From positions 868,001-932,000 of the forward strand of contig NW_002476387.1 in the NCBI RefSeq assembly GCF_000189635.1: 64,000 nt of DNA, given 5' to 3'. Position 1 is the first letter of the stretch. Each line of letters opens with the position of its first letter. The notes below the pieces were generated by a model. That model worked only from the letters and a program-made list of their open reading frames with translations, searched no databases and had not been told where the DNA came from. Made by a program: the position numbers and the translations under genes. This DNA comes from Tetrahymena thermophila SB210 (lineage: Eukaryota > Ciliophora > Oligohymenophorea > Hymenostomatida > Tetrahymenidae). Positions 1-13,500 of this stretch are shown piece after piece.

Positions 1-1342
1 AAATGTTACTAGTTCTTCAACTGTTTTTAATAATATAAATAATATCAATTAATTAATGTTTTTGTTTAATTCTTTTGCTTATAGATTTTTTATTTCTTTT
101 TGAATTATTTCTTTTCGTTTGTAATTCGTTTAAGATTGCTTCTTTATCAAAAAAAAAGCAGTGTCAAATCAAATCAAATTTGATTTTTTTTTTTTTTCTG
201 TGTTTTAATTACTGCTTAGGATCTTTATTATATCTCCTTGAAAATTAAATAACAATTCTATTTATTTATTAATCAAGTATTTCGTTGATAATTATCATTG
301 ATTGTCTATGAAGAAAAAGAAAATTTTAAATAATTGCTTGCTTTGTTAATTTCAATTTGATTAAAATGCAGTAAATTTTGAAGTATAGCTATCTTTATTT
401 ATTCCCAACTGAATTAAGATTATTTTGATTAAAGATATATTCAGTAGTGTAAAAAATTCAAAAAATTAACAGATATTTAAAAAAAACCTTTAATATTTGT
501 TTGCTTGTTTGTTCCCTTTCTTTATTTTCAAAAATTAGCATTTATTTATTCAAAAAAAATTAATTAGAAATAAAAAGTTAAAAGTATTTGAAGCATCACT
601 TCAAAAATTGATCCATATTATTTAATATTAGAAAAATTGGAAAAAAAATGCATATTTATTTTAACTAATAATGAAGTAAAGTTAAAATTTCAATTTTTTC
701 AAATAAAATTTAAAAAAATAAATAAAAGTTAAAAGCAGTAAATATGTATGAGAAAATACAATCAACCAATCATTGATTACTTCCTTTAATTTTGAAATTT
801 GAAAATTTATTAGAAATAAAATATTTTTTAACAACTTTTAAAACAAATAAATACAACACTGATAAAAATAATTTTAAACAATAAAAATTTTATATTTTGA
901 AATTGAATTTAAACAAAAAAATAATTTTCTTTCTCCAAATTTATATATTTTATTTTTATTAATTATTTATCTATTTTTAATTGGCATTTCAAATAATTTA
1001 CAATTTTGTTTTATTATTAATAAAAATTTCAAATGGTTTTTTTGTGCAGATTTAATATGAATTCTTAGTTTATTCTTTATTCTTTATTTTAAACTAAAGA
1101 TTGAATTGATTCTACTTATTATTAATTACTTGATAAGTTTATTTAACATACTATTTGATGAGTATTTTTTAATAATTAGAAAGCTTATTATTCTAATATT
1201 TTTTTTTAGCTTTTTAAATTTTACAAATATTTATGTAAAATTTATTTGTTGAATATTTAGGTAAAGGTTAAATAAATTACTGCTTTTTAATTTCAAAAAT
1301 AATAACTTGTATTTATTTATGTTTCTTACTTTTTAGTCTAAA
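1..1342. other. AT-rich non-coding region, left edge
   Basis: The stretch is dominated by homopolymeric A and T runs. I see no convincing exon on either strand. Its right part is the presumed 3' flank of the cyclic-nucleotide-binding gene that ends at 1343. Confidence 0.6.
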
Positions 1343-4300
1343 TCAAAAATCTATCATCTATTTAGAGTTTTTTCTTTGATTAAATGTTTTTCCTGTAAAA
1401 ATAGATTTTTGAGACTACTTTTTTGGTTATTCTGACATGACACTGTCTTATATAATTTTAGTTTTTATTGAATCTTGTTATATACTTAATTTTGTAGGAG
1501 ATTATTCTAGAGTTATTAAAGGAATCTGATTTGAATTCTCCTTAAGACTGGGTTTAGCCTATATTCCAGAAAATTGTAGCTATTGGTTTGACCAAAGAAT
1601 TTCTTTCTACTTATCTAAACTACTATTTTATATATTTACAAAATTTTTAGGCACTGGCTAAGGGCTTAGAGCTTCTTCGTTGTACACATTAGAGTGCATT
1701 CTTTTCTTTAGCTTGTTCTTACTCTTCCCATAAAACTATGTATTTGTTTTACCCTAGGGAAAGTTGTACATTTACACCTATGCTGTATCGTCAATATTAT
1801 CATCATTACCATCTCTATTTTATTTTTTATTAGTTTAGGCTTTCTTCTTTTTTATCAGGTACCCAAGAATAAAATTTTCTAATATTTTTTTTCCTTTTTC
1901 CATACTTTGTTAGTTCTCTAATTCCCTTTTTTTAGGGTCAATTTTCTTTTTAATAATTCCTTTTTTCTCTAGATAGTTGCTATCTAGTTCTGTAGGTAAA
2001 AAGTGAGAGCCTTCAAATGCTATTACTCTTCCTTTTTCTTCATCAGTTGTAAAGTTTTTGGTCTTCAAAATTATGGCTTTATTATAAGTTATATCTGCTA
2101 TATCCATTCTTTTTAATGGCATAGAGTATTTATTTTCTTATTTATATTCACTAGTTCCTAATTTATTAGAGATTTCATCCAATCTATAAGGACTTTAGCC
2201 TTTTATATCACCATCCTAATATTACATACTTACATTAGTCCTGCTAGTCATTTGAGCATAATTTCCAATTTAGTTATAATTTGTTTGGCTTGGAGTTCTC
2301 TTACTATTTGTTCCATCATAATACTATATTGATTTGAGCTCAGTAGGAGACTGCATAGCTGATCCAAAACCATATTTATATTGTGTTTTTCCTGATGTAC
2401 TACTTGGATTGAACCTTTTAGTAAAGGGAGATGGATGACGAAAGCGTATATCTATTGTGCTGTGTTCTTTATAATTAATTTCTGGCAATATCAATTCCTT
2501 CTAATGAGGATATTAATTTTAAATATATGGTGAATTTCCTCTTGAAAGATTTGTATTTTAAAAATTATCTTTTCCCCCACTTTTAAACATTTAGCCTATT
2601 TTAACTAAATTATTATCATTCTGCACACTTTAACTTCTGATGTTTCTTGGTATTATTTCGTTCTTTAATTTAAGTTGGTTGCTTAAATATTAATTGGAAG
2701 TTTAATTGCTCATTGAAGTACTTGTATTATGTCTAGTTTCCACTTCTTCATTGTTTCCAAGAGAGCTTTTCACTCCACTTTTTCTGTAGAATCCATAATC
2801 AGTATCAATTTTTTATCTTGTATAGGATAAATCTTTTTATTGCAAGTACTAATCTACCTTTTTTAAGTACCTATTTGAGGTAGGAGTATTCATTTGAGTG
2901 CTTTGAGGTATGTTTCTAGTTGAGTTTTATTCTAAATTATTGATTTAAGTAAGCTCAAATGTTTTTTAAGGCTCACTAAAGCTAATATTTTGTGTATTCA
3001 ATACTTCTTTAGAAAGAGGAGAACTGCTCCTTTCATTTTTTGGACTGACTTATTTCTTGTTGCTCATAGTTAATCTAAGTAATTTAGCTTCACATGAGTA
3101 TTTCGGAGGAGCACCCATATATTCTACAAATTATTATTTGACTTTTTATATTTAAGCTATATTTTCTTTTCTCCATTCATTTTTTAGTTGAAAAGCATTT
3201 TCTAGCTCTTTCCAATCTTCATCTTTAAATTACTAAGATAAAACTCTAAAGAAATCTTTTTTTGATATCTAGAAATACTCTCCAACCGCAGTATCACATA
3301 ATACAGTGAAAATTCTTTTATCATAATTCTTAAAAATCTCTTCATCTCCAAAGCACTGTCCTTCCTCTAAGAGGGCAATCTTTTATTAAAAGCAATTAAA
3401 AACATAAAACAAATAATCAATTTAATAAAAAATATAAAATGTTAATCATTTTAGTTTACCTCAGAATATTTTTTAGACTAAGCTATTTTAAAATTATTAA
3501 CGTCTAAATCCTCAAAATTATAATTTTAGTTAGTGCTTTTTTATATTTTAAATCTACCAGATTTTATTATGTAAATTCCATCAGCTTCATCTCCTTCGCT
3601 GTAAATAATATTATTGCAAAAACTCTTTTTGAGATGAAAGTTTTAACTAAGAGCCTTTAATTATCGAGGATTTAAATGATAGTTAAATATGCAAGAGCTT
3701 TGAATCAAATTGACTTTATTGATTTCTTATTTTATTTCCATAGATATTTTGAATCCAAGATAATGATCTCTTCTCAATACTGCACATTCTAACATCTAAT
3801 CTAAATTGCTTACAGAATATGAGCAGTATTTGGTTTCATCATAATTGCTTCCTTTCAAAATTTCACGACAAAAGCTATCACCTTTTGATAGCATCTTTTT
3901 TAACAAACATATTTTTCTTATTCCAAAAGTTCCATCTCTCTTTTCATACTCAATAACATCATATTTTTTAACACACGCTTTCCCATCTAATATGAAATAC
4001 ATTTATTTTTCTACTTAACCTATTTAAAATATTAGATGAATTATTGTTATAATTTTTATATAACTTTCATAATAAACTCCACCTTATTTGCAAACTAATT
4101 CGTTTCTTGAATATTTTTTGTATGTTATATGTGAAATTACTTACAAGAATGTTTGCTCATCAAATTTATTTGAAAGCTTTTATATGAAATCTAAGTCCTT
4201 AAAGTAAAAGAGTAAAACAGTCACATCATCATTTTCTCTGTTAGCTATCGCCTTCTTCAATATCCTTTAAACTAGCTTTTATTTTTTATTTCAACACTTT

Positions 4301-4626
4301 TTATAATATCACTAAATTTTTAATTATACTTTTGAGACTTCATGCATATCCATTTTCTGCATATGCTTAAGCTGAGCCTTATCAATCTCAAAAATCTTTT
4401 TATTAAGATAAATTTAGGGATTAAATTTCCCCCTTTTCCTTCCCAAAACTTCGTAATCCTAATGATCCATAAGCCTTAAACCTAAGGGAAGATTTTTGTT
4501 TGTGATTAGTCTTAAAAAAGCTTGCTAAATTAATTAAGTCTATACTATTAAGAAAAATAAATATTCATAAAATTAATTAAGAATATTTACCAACTCTAAA
4601 TAACAATTGAACAAAATAATGACCAT
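1343..4626 (-). CDS. Protein with two cyclic-nucleotide-binding domains
   Basis: The model has five exons on the minus strand: 4626-4591, 4539-4330, 4275-4083, 4019-3460 and 3379-1343. The introns are 51, 54, 63 and 80 bp, and the phases close to 1011 residues ending at TGA. The first cNMP-binding domain contains LVCKQG and MYFILDGKACVKK. The second contains NNIIYSEGDEADGIYIIKSG, then GQCFGDEEIF, and ends near KKDFFR. In canonical domains the phosphate-binding cassette reads FGE...R(A/T). Here FGDEEIF lacks the usual arginine spacing, so nucleotide binding is uncertain. After roughly residue 450 the protein is low-complexity, rich in Q, N, S and K. There is no ion-channel or kinase domain, so it is not a typical cyclic-nucleotide-gated channel or PKG. 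The ATG at 4624-4626 is the least certain part, because the frame is also open further upstream. Confidence 0.82.
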
Positions 4627-5163
4627 CAATTCTTTTTTGTGAAATAACCAAAATTTTAATTTAATGTTCAATAAAATATAACAAAATCTTTTACTTATAT
4701 AAAATATTTAAAAAAGCAAGCAAATTTTATAATTTTTCAAAGAATTTTAGTCTTTTATTTAAAAAAAATTTAATACTTTTTTAAACTAAAGCAAAATACT
4801 TTATTTACAAAATTATTTGAGATAAACATAAAATATTAATTAAATTCTAAAATTAAAATAAATTATTCACCCCCTTCTAAGGGAGAAGATGAAATTTGTT
4901 TATTTATTTTATAAATCTAAGATTAATAGAGGTAAAATTATATGACATTGTTTTAATTTTTTAGTTTGTTAATTAAAATTATAGCTATTTAGGCTATTCA
5001 GTTAATTCAGGTTATTTATTAAAATTAAATTTTACTTAAAAATATTTCAAAAAAATTTATTTAATAAAAAATAAATAAACTTATAAAAATGTAATAATAT
5101 AGTGATATAATATCTAATAAAAATGTAATAATATAGTGATATATAATTAAATAAACTTTTAGT
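4627..5163. other. Intergenic AT-rich spacer
   Basis: This is the upstream flank of the cyclic-nucleotide-binding gene and the downstream flank of the zinc-finger gene. Apart from a short direct repeat listed separately, nothing is recognisable. Confidence 0.5.
5083..5143. repeat. Short direct repeat, two 27-bp copies
   Basis: A 27-bp unit containing GTAATAATATAGTGATAT occurs at 5083 and again at 5117, a period of 34 bp. It lies just beyond the stop codon of the zinc-finger gene. It is probably replication slippage, and no function is evident. Confidence 0.7.
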
Positions 5164-6701
5164 TCATTTTATTTCCTATAGATAACTTGATTCTTAAATA
5201 CTTTGAATTGATATAAATGTAGTATTAAATTAAAAAACTATTACATATTCCTATTCTTCTTCAGTAAATTTAAATAGTTCTTTTAAGGTTTTAATATACC
5301 TTTTTTGAGGATAATCATAAAAATCTATAAAATTATTTTCTAAGTCAATTCTCATTTCTATTTCCATTCCTTTTTGACAATATTTATTTAGTTTATCATC
5401 CTCAGTATATTTACTAGGTTTATAATAAATTTAAGGATTTCCTTATTACCATTGATCATATTCTTCTTCTTCCTCCTCCTCCATATCATTACTATCACTA
5501 TCTTCATATTCACTTTGATCTTCATCTTCTTCATAATAAAAGTTCATAAAATTTTTTTAGTGATTATTTGAACTTAAAAAATAACTTTCAACATTTTTTT
5601 TTTCCATTAGTCCAACGCATAATTAGAATGGCTGGTTTTATTCAAACCTAAATCTCATAATATATTTCTTATCTTTTAATAGAGGATAGTCTATATAATA
5701 TAGCTTAAAGAATCAAACTAATTTGAATTAATTTCTAATTATCCTTACTTGTTTGATTTAATTTCTATCTTTTGATTGAAATTATCAATAGAATATGAAA
5801 GAAAAGTACACAATTTTATTTTCAGTTAAGTTAAATCAATGTCATATGTACCTAGTAATGATTTTGCTATATTTTTATTTGCTTACATGTTTAAATCTTC
5901 TAAATCTTAAATTTTCTAAGAAAAATATTTGTATTTTTCTATTCCATTATTCCATATGAACTTATTACTTCTAAAAATTAAATTTTACTTGACTTTATTT
6001 AATTGTTATTAAATATTTTCACTATCACATAAACTCAATGAATTTACAATTGCATTTTATAGTTCTGTTTATAAATCTTAACGAGAAGCATTAGAATCTA
6101 TTTCATTCTAAATTTTCTATTTTAATAAGTTTAGTTTCTACTTAGAATTTTAAATATCTACCAAAGCTAATTTTAAGCTATCAATACCTGTTTTTTATTC
6201 ATTCTTTTTATTATTATTAGCTTCTTAATTTATAAATTTAGCTAATTTGATAAAAAACTCTTCTACATCAATTTCTGATTTTTCTTAGCTATTTTAATGT
6301 TCTTTGGTATGGCATTTACTGCATATCAATTACATGAGCTTTCTAAAACCGCAATTATTATTTATACATACTCTATCAGCTCTTCTTTTTTTGCAATTTG
6401 CACAATATGGAGGATTAAATTTTTTCATTAAATCTTATACATTATTTGAAATATTTTGATTTTCTATGTTCAACATTATTGCTTTTTATACTGATTAAAA
6501 TTTTTTTGTGTTTAATTAGCCTTTAATATTTATTTCTATTTCATCTTTTGAATCAAGATTTGTTGATTAAGGTAATATAGTACTCGATTATACATTTTAA
6601 GATTTAAACAACTTTTTTTAAATGTTTTCTTCAGGAATTTCTTCCTCAATAAAATTGATGTCTTCTATGTTAGAAAACTTTCTTGCTAATCTTTTATTCA
6701 T
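5164..6701 (-). CDS. B-box-like zinc-finger protein with acidic C-terminal region
   Basis: The ATG at 6699-6701 opens a frame beginning MNKRLARKFSNIED. At about residues 105-145 lies a cysteine/histidine cluster, YCANCKKRRADRVC followed by LICSKCHTKEH, spaced like a divergent B-box zinc finger. A predicted helical region follows, then a C-terminal part with KKYIMRFRFEQ, a D/E-rich stretch and YPQKRYIKTLKELF. The second half is in a different frame. The best single-intron model removes 5673-5809 (137 bp) and gives 466 residues ending at TGA 5164-5166. An acceptor near 5690 would also fit. The domain architecture recalls TRIM-like zinc-finger proteins that are common in ciliates, but I cannot name the C-terminal domain. 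The exact function is unknown. Confidence 0.65.
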
Positions 6702-7291
6702 ATTGAGTTTTTTATTTTATTTTTAAAATTAATTATTCTTTATTAAATAAGTAACAAATCTTTACCATATAAAAAGGATATTTCTGATATATTATATGTT
6801 TATTTCCTCCACTTATTATTTATTTAAAATAGCTTCTTCTTATTTGATCTTTAACTTAAAGATAATTCTTTAATAATAATTTGTTTGATTAATTAGAAAT
6901 ATAAAAAAGCTTTGAAAAATGATCTTAAATTTAAAAATAATTGAAAATTTTATCATACTTACATATGCTGCAATAGATAAATTTGCAATAATAATTTTAA
7001 TGCCAAAAATATTTATTATTTGAAAAAAATAAAATATTTAAATTCAGATTAAAAATTCTTAGAAATAAGTGGAATTGGAATTGCAGGAACATAATATGTT
7101 TAAATTAATTATTAAATGCTTCTCTTTAAAAAATTTTAGATTCTATGAAATGAAAAAATATTATTAGATATTATTATCTTTCTTACAAATTACTTAAAAG
7201 ATAGAGATAGATCTTGAAAAATTATTAAATAAATTAACGAACAGAAATTTAAGACTTAAAAAAAATATCAATATTTGAATAATTAATTTAA
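6702..7291. other. Intergenic AT-rich spacer
   Basis: This spacer separates the start of the zinc-finger gene from the stop of the first arrestin-like gene. It consists of A/T runs and I see no coding signal. Confidence 0.5.
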
Positions 7292-8482
7292 TCAAAGTAA
7301 AGGGTTTTACATTTAAGGTTAATGCATTTAATTTGCTTTAGCTTCTCTATTTCTTTTACCTTTAAATATATTTAATGTTTTATTTTAGAATTTAGATGCC
7401 TATTTTGCATTAAAAATCTAAACTGCCAATACTTCAGGGTTCCAGTTTAGAGGACGTTCTATTTATCTCATTTCAGGCAAATTATCACCTTATTTTGGAT
7501 TTATATAAACTTAAAGATCTAAAGGACTTTCTTTACCTAAACAGCAAGACTATATAACTGGTGTAACACCTATGTAAAATTAAATATGGATCAACTGTCC
7601 TTTTATTGATGTAGGATAATTATCAGGAATATCGATTCTCACAACTTACTTACACTTTTTATTTTCTACTTTAGCTTCATAAGAAACTGATTGCATAGTA
7701 AAATATTTATTCCTAATTGGATCACTAGTGCTTTTAATATTTAAATTACCATACAATGAAATATCAACTGAGCTGACCTTTTCTTTAAATTTACTAAAAT
7801 CACAGTCTATAGTTGCATAAATAGTTTAACCTGGAGTATAGTAGCGTTAATCTAGAGAAAGCTTTTAGTGATAGCTTCCAGTTGAGCAGCAACAATAAAT
7901 AGGTTCGCTTGTAAATTAATTATTTGGTAGTTCTTATTTTTTATCTTTTTTTTCTTATTATCTAATAGAGATTTCTTATGATCCTTAAATCTTTTCACCA
8001 TTTGAAGATGATGGAATAATAAAAGCTTTTAGCGTATATTTGAGTGAACAATAATTTGACTCATCATCTTAAAATTTAAAAGAAGAAGGTAAACCTGCTG
8101 ATGTTTATATTTAAAACGGAATCTACCATTGCCCTGGCATCAACATAAAATTGTCATCGTTCATTCCGTTAGAGAAATCATAGAGAGGAACAGCTAAATT
8201 TAAAAATACTTTAGAGCCTTCTCCTACATGTTTCTCAATTTTATCGTAGGTTTATCTATATGTTCCATTCTTTACTATTTATACAGCATAAGTAAAATGT
8301 GTTTCTTCTATTCCTTCTAAGCAAATTGTAAGTATGTTTCCTTAAAACTACTATAAAACAGAAATGTGTAGAGTTCCTTCTATGAGCTCTCCGCTAGCAT
8401 AGTTTACTTTTGGAATTTATATAAAAATTACTCCATTTTATGAGTCTTAATTTTCTTTTTAATTTGCTTGGTTATTTCCCAT
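7292..8482 (-). CDS. Arrestin-like protein, copy 1
   Basis: A single uninterrupted frame of 396 residues runs from ATG 8480-8482 to TGA 7292-7294. It has the two beta-sandwich halves typical of the arrestin superfamily. The N-terminal half runs from VNYASGELIEGTLHI through FLNLAVPLYDF, MLMPGQWQIPFQIQ and SLKYTLKAFIIP. The C-terminal half contains YYTPGQTIYATIDCD and QLIHIQFYIGVTPVI. Alpha-arrestins are cytosolic adaptors for membrane-protein sorting, so a trafficking role is likely. I see no PPxY ubiquitin-ligase motif. The N-terminus MGNNQA fits the N-myristoylation pattern (Gly2, small residue at position 6), which suggests membrane attachment. The next gene upstream is a paralogue on the same strand. 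Confidence 0.85.
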
Positions 8483-9396
8483 TCTGAAAGTTATTTATTT
8501 TTAAAAATATTCAACTAAATTAGAAATTAATGAGACAAAAATGCATTTCTTTTTTAAAGAAATCTATCTATATATGCAAAGTTCGCAATTTTGCTCGAAT
8601 TTTAATTAATTTCTTAACCATTAAATAAGCTTAAGTTTCTATAAAACTTAAAGAAATAAAAGTAATCGGATATGTGTTGAATGTTAAAGTAATATTTAAT
8701 AAAAATGAATATTTTTCAGTTTTAATTAAATATCATGTCATTAAATAAGTTGTATTCTTTACTTAAAAAAAAACAAAATAAAATTGTAAAGTAAATAATT
8801 TATCATATCTTAAATCATAACCTTTGTTTAGTTTTTCAAATTTTATTTTGCACTATTTATGACTATTTTTGATAATTTTGTGAAATTTTTTGAAAAAATA
8901 TTTTTTTTTTTAAATTAAAGTTGAATTATAAAATATGGTTTAAAAATCAGTATTTTTCTTCTGAATATGAATTGTATCAACTAATACACTGCTTTTATCT
9001 TAAATCTAAAATCTGTTTACAAAAAATAAAATTATTTTTAACTATTATTCTTTATTTATTTAAGCTCATTCAACATCTCTGTTTTTAAAAAATAAAAATA
9101 CCAATTTAATTATTTATTTATTCATTCGATTCGAACTATCAAATAATTTTTTGTTTGTTTTTTAAATTTAATAATTTTAAAGGAAAATTTAAATTTTTTG
9201 ATTAATAGAATTTTAAATAGAAAATTAATAATTCATTTCTATTTGATATATCTAAAAATAGCATACTATTTCATATTATATTGTTTTTGTTCTAGTAAAG
9301 TGTTTTTTTTTTTTTTACAGAATAAATAATATAATATAATAAATACTATAAAATAAGTATTATAATAAGTAGCTTAAATAATGATTGCGTTTTTAA
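8483..9396. other. Spacer between the arrestin paralogues
   Basis: About 0.9 kb of AT-rich DNA separates the two tandem arrestin-like genes. It should hold the promoter of copy 1 and the 3' end of copy 2. No further gene is visible. Confidence 0.5.
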
Positions 9397-10572
9397 TCAA
9401 ACTAAGGGATTATTCATTCTAGGTTCTTCCATAGTTTTTTAATTTTTAATATTACTTTGATCTTATGAAAAGAATTAAATAGAAATCTTCTAAAAGTCGA
9501 TGGCTTATTAGCTATCAAATATCTATCTTTAAAGGACTTCTGGCTACCAATTTTAAGGGAGCTATTATTAATTATTAAATGAATCGTTGTAATCTTCATT
9601 ACTGTTAATTTATATGTTAAAATTTAGAGGATCACTTGGCTCAACAAAGCATGTGCTTGTAATTGCCTTAGCATTAACACTAAATTAAAGTTCTATCAGT
9701 TCACTTAATATAGATGAAGGAGAATTCTTAGGTATGCTAATATTAATAGTTTGTTAACATTTTTTGTTTTCCACTTTTATTTCGTATTAAATGGAGTATA
9801 AATTAAAATATTTCTTTATTTATTGAGGAGTTTTTGATTTTATACACAAACGGCCATCAAGGGACACATCTATGTAATCCACCTTTGAAGTGAATTTAGT
9901 AAAGTCTCCTAATAAAACAAGTTATATAGTTTCTCCACCTATAAAATTTACAGCATTAATATTTGCTTGCAGAGTATAGCTACCAGTTTTGAAACAACAC
10001 TAGCGAGGGCTTCTTTCATATTCATTTTCAAGAAACTCATCATCAGTCAATAAGGAAGATTACCTTAAACATATTTCTTAAGATCCCTAAATTGGTTAAT
10101 CGCATTGGTTAGTTGGAAAAATGTAGGCATTTAATGTATATCTGATAAAGCAGTAGTTTTCTTCATCGTTCTTAAAGTGTAAAGAGGAAGGTAATTCTGA
10201 AGTAGTATTCAGTTTAAAAGGAATAGACCAATTTCCTGGCTTTAACACAAATTCTTTAGTTTTATCACCATTGGAAAAATCATAGAGAGGTATTGTTAAA
10301 TTGAGGAATACATTAGACCCTGTGAATGGACTTATGACTGATTACTTGCTAGCTTATTTCCTTTTTTAATTACTTACATCAGTAAAGGAAGTCTCCTCAA
10401 TACCTAACAGATTTATAGCCAAGAAAGAACCTTTAAACTCTTTCATTAAAGATATATGCAATATTCCTTCTATATCATCACCTCCGGTGTAAAATAACTT
10501 AGGAATTTCTATATAAATAAGCCCTCGTTAATCTTATTAATTAATTTCTGGATTAAATTAATTTTTGCTCAT
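9397..10572 (-). CDS. Arrestin-like protein, copy 2
   Basis: A single frame of 391 residues runs from ATG 10570-10572 to TGA 9397-9399. It shares its whole layout with the neighbouring gene at 7292-8482. Parallel segments include FLNLTIPLYDFSNG, VLKPGNWSIPFKLN, YTLNAYIFPTNQ, a double-cysteine block RSPRQCCFKTGSYTL, and a C-terminal NWQPEVL that matches NWNPEVL in the first copy. This is a clear tandem duplication of an alpha-arrestin-type adaptor. Unlike copy 1 it begins MSKNQF and lacks a glycine at position 2, so it has no N-myristoylation signal. The two proteins may therefore differ in membrane attachment. Function is inferred only from the family. Confidence 0.83.
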
Positions 10573-13500
10573 AAATTATTCACTTGAATTTAATAATTGA
10601 TTAATAATATTAAATATCTTTCCTTCTCTCTCACTAATTTGATAAATTTATTAAATTTTTTTGTTAAAATAATAATTATGTTCAAAAAAATTGATTCTAA
10701 TCCTTTAAATAAAACAAATGAATATAACCAATTTATATAGAGTTTATGTTATTAGTAAGAGTTGATATCTACTTAGCAAAGCAATAACAAAAAACAAAAA
10801 ATCCATTGGTATATAACATAGGCTAAGAAAAAAAGAGTAAATTAAGAAATCTTATGCAAAAAATAATTATGTTTTATAGATACTTTTAAAAAAATCACTT
10901 CAAGTAAGCATTCTTACAATTTATCTAGGGAATTTACTTGAATGATTGTTTGATAGCTAGTGAGTAAATAGCACTTTAAATTAATTTGATGAAAAAAAAA
11001 TTTATTAATGTTTGTTTCATTTACAATTTGAGTTTACTTTTTTTAATTAATTATTCTAAAACAAATTGTGAATTATTTATTTATAATTAATCTTATATAA
11101 AATTTAAGGTAGCAAGAATATTTTGAATAATTTAAAATTATTGTAGTAGATTTTTTTTTAATTTTTTGTATTTTTTTATTTATTAAAAAATATTGTTAAA
11201 TCAAATAATAAATATAAAAATTATTTTTTGAGGAAAATCAATGTTTTATTTACAAATAAGTAAGTAATTATGAAATTATTTTATTTTAAAGTTTGTATTT
11301 AAATAGAATATTTATTAAAAAGCGTATTTATCTATTAGTTGATAGGTATTTTTTAAGTTATATATATAAATAAATTTATTATTTAAATTTAAAAAGACAT
11401 TACTGTAGAATTTTTTAAATCTTATTTTATGTTTTGTTTGAATTATACAGAACATTTTAGTAAAAAAACTTCATTTGAAATAATTTTATTATTTATTGAG
11501 TTTACACACATACATTTAGCTATGCAAAAATAATAATATATTTTTAAAAATTTATAGTATTATAAATGAAATAATAAAAATTAAATAGAATTTAATATTT
11601 TAATTTTTTGAAAATATTTGCTTTTAAAGATAAGAGTGAAAGTACTACACTCAAATATATATTAAAAATGATTAGAATGAATTTAGAATTATAATAGACT
11701 ATTAAATTTTGTATTATGCTTTGAATATAGAAATATCAAAAGATACTTATTAAGGGTGCTATTAAAAATTAAATATATATTTTACGCGTAATGGAAATTA
11801 AAAATAAATCAAAAATATAGCTGTTAAAATTTTTAATTAAGATAAAAAATTATTAATAAAAATTTAGATTTTGATAAAAATTAAATTAAGATTCTGAAAA
11901 AGGGTCTATATAAAATAAGAAAGTCCTTTTAGTTGGGCTTTTTTATTTTAAAGTAGCTAGTTAAAAAAATAGGAAGTATTTCATAACAAAGAAATGTAGT
12001 TTGGAAAAAAGAAATGCTTAGTAATTAATCCTATCGGCTTGATTTAAGTTATTTGGAACTTCTCTTTGCTAAACTTAGCTATTGATGTAAATAGATATGA
12101 CTCATTAATTTTAAGCAAAATATAATCTAATAAATTTGAGATGAAACAAAGAATTTCTACTTTCCTTTCCTACTTTTGTTATTATATCTATTTTATAATT
12201 ACAGAGTCAAGCGAGGTTTTTATTGTTACTTATATCATTTATTTCTAATTTATGAATCATAATTTCGATAAGTGATATATTAATTAATGGAGATATATTT
12301 AAACTAAAGGAACAAAAAACATTGGATGAACTTTTGCTTTTTATTATCAAAATAAAAGATATTTGTCTAATACTGTTCCTAATGTTTAGCTTAAATAATC
12401 TAACAATGTTTAAAAAGTTTCAAGTCAAAATTTATGTATAATTCCTTTAATAATGGGAATATCACTTCTTTGAATCAAGGTTGAGTTTTCAAAAATTAAA
12501 TATTAGTAAATGTTGCTTTTTATTTAAAACAATTGAAAACTCCATTGATCTGGGTTCTCTCTCTAATTAATTATTCTAAAAGGGCTTAATAAGAAGATAC
12601 TTTATAGGTTTTATTCTAATTACTAATTGATCTCATGTTTATATAGTTTTAAGAGTATCCAACTTTATACTTTAAAAAGTTAGTAATAAATAAAACCAGG
12701 GTACAGGTGATTTAAAATTAGTTTTTAGGTTTAAAAATCATTTTATTTTCAACATTACGCTTTGTTTTGCTGTAAACAATATAGGCTCAGTAGCTGAAGG
12801 CTTCCTCTAAATATTATTTATAAAAATCATATAAGAATTAAGAGTCTATTAAAAATATAATGATAAGAATTATATTTTTATAAAGTGGTTTTAAAGGAGT
12901 AAATACTTTAGGAAGTGAGAATAATATTTAATTATGAAAGAAATAGCAAGTAGTTTTTTTAGAATTAATGTTTTGATAAAAAAAATCTTTTAATTTTGTC
13001 AAAATATTCTTTTTTTAAAAATTACTAGCTATCTCTAATTAATTATATCTATTTTCAAATTCTAAATTATTTGCTTCTTTAAAAAATAGTAAACTTTCCT
13101 ACATTTGCTAATATTTACTTGTAAAATTTATTAATTCATATCTTGTAAAAAAATTAATCACTATAAAGTTGTCTTTAATTTATAGATTTCATTTACATTA
13201 TTTCTTGATTTTAATATAAATTAATTAACATTTCTCTTAATGTTTTTCTATCTTAATTATTATTTTTTACATACAGCAAAATTCGAATATGGGCAGGTAT
13301 TGAAGCTTATATGGAATTTTAAATTATATTTAATATAGTTTTGATTCATTATGCTTACTTCTTTTACAAACAATGATTTAAATAATACTCAAATTTTATT
13401 AATTTTTATTTATTTAAAAACATTAAAATATTTCATTTTTAGTTAATTAGTTTTCACAAAATTATTTTATAATTTTTATAAATATATTTTTTAATTTCAA

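Noticed and set aside
4627-4710. Upstream extension of the cyclic-nucleotide-binding protein in an open frame
   Set aside because: An alternative reading without the first intron acceptor stays open through here, but it has no ATG in a good context. The exon starting at 4626 splices in phase, so the shorter model is preferred.
9120-9140. GATTCGAAC-like sequence resembling a tRNA B box
   Set aside because: No A box or cloverleaf arms can be formed around it, and I found no tRNA elsewhere in the window.
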